Shown in pieces: positions 63,708 through 64,000 of a stretch of 64,000 nucleotides of DNA. Source of the DNA: Diphasiastrum complanatum (taxonomy: Eukaryota; Streptophyta; Lycopodiopsida; Lycopodiales; Lycopodiaceae); assembly GCA_029204225.1 (NCBI GenBank), contig CM055099.1:42524597-42588596 (forward strand). Direction: 5' to 3'. How positions within the stretch are numbered: the first letter of the stretch is position 1; each line of letters opens with the position of its first letter. The notes beneath the pieces were generated by a model, which was not told where the DNA came from, made no database searches, and saw only the letters and a list, made by a program, of their open reading frames with translations. The translations under genes and the position numbers were made by a program.

Positions 63708-64000
63708 CTGGCACCATAAGAACCAGTAATGATTAAATCCTTCAACCAAACTTGGGCATACTCACAAACTTCGAGGAGACAAACCTAGGCTAAACATTGG
63801 AGATATTAAAACTGTAGGACACTGAGCATGCAGTTAGGATTTGCTTACTGGCTCACACAAGTAGATCATATCACAACCACAGAATTTGCTCAAACCAACA
63901 TCATAATCGAAAAGAGCATGGCAAAAAAGTTGAAACCCTAATTGGCAAAAAACAAAAGACCACAATTTATCAAATGACAGAACAAAGAAGTACATAGATG
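63708..64000 (-). other. FKBP upstream sequence: intron or further coding
   Basis: The minus-strand frame continues open from the 63707 region to about 63810 ([18 protein letters not shown]). I cannot tell coding from intron here, because several AG sites could be the acceptor. No transit-peptide-like ATG frame is evident up to 64000. Confidence 0.35.

Noticed and set aside
1-64000. CRISPR array, rRNA or tRNA genes, bacterial or organelle sequence
   Set aside because: No direct-repeat/spacer pattern and no conserved RNA gene core was seen; tRNA-like strings are retrotransposon primer-binding sites.

Overview
This is nuclear DNA from a plant with a very large, repeat-rich genome. The evidence is Ty1/copia and Ty3/gypsy retrotransposons, three BED/DUF659-type hAT transposons, no rRNA, tRNA or bacterial-style genes, and above all a plant chloroplast-type FKBP gene whose tiny exons are scattered over nearly the whole window. 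Introns of 12-25 kb filled with old transposons fit a gymnosperm best. A fern or another giant-genome plant cannot be excluded from sequence reading alone.

The only host gene I can support is on the minus strand. It is an FKBP-type peptidyl-prolyl isomerase most like the thylakoid-lumen protein FKBP19. Seven exons (about 517 coding bases) lie at 63596-63707 (5' edge uncertain), 38457-38507, 26167-26247, 8885-8929, 8734-8789, 6107-6182 and 5791-5886 (stop). Every intron is GT...AG, the frame is open throughout, and reading phases agree at every junction. Three introns are giant (25.1, 12.2 and 17.2 kb) and three are 95 bp, 220 bp and 2.55 kb. The transit-peptide end lies beyond position 64000 or in its last few hundred bases. 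Everything from 8930 to 63595 except two exons is therefore intron.

Layout. 1-1300: unassigned DNA with a 32-bp CCAATCA minisatellite. 1404-2269: truncated copia-A LTR. 2270-5080: decayed copia-B element. 5791-8929: the last five FKBP exons. 8930-26166 (intron): a deleted copia-A element with a rearranged 3' LTR, and scrambled and inverted copies of a gag-bearing LTR family (here 'family N') with a long palindrome at 18.0-19.65 kb. 26248-38456 (intron): a gypsy-A element with 5-bp target duplication, a gypsy RT fragment, and hAT-1 on the plus strand. 38508-63595 (intron): a tandem repeat interrupted by complete hAT-2 with 8-bp target duplication, gypsy-B and gypsy-A fragments, a gag/protease relic with internal repeats, hAT-3 with an extra opposite-strand ORF, a hAT-derived short element, and a further LTR.

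None of the transposon genes looks intact: stops, frameshifts or deletions are visible in each one I followed. The most notable architecture is the 51-bp FKBP exon 38457-38507. It sits between two related hAT copies in opposite orientation, so the pre-mRNA could pair across that exon.
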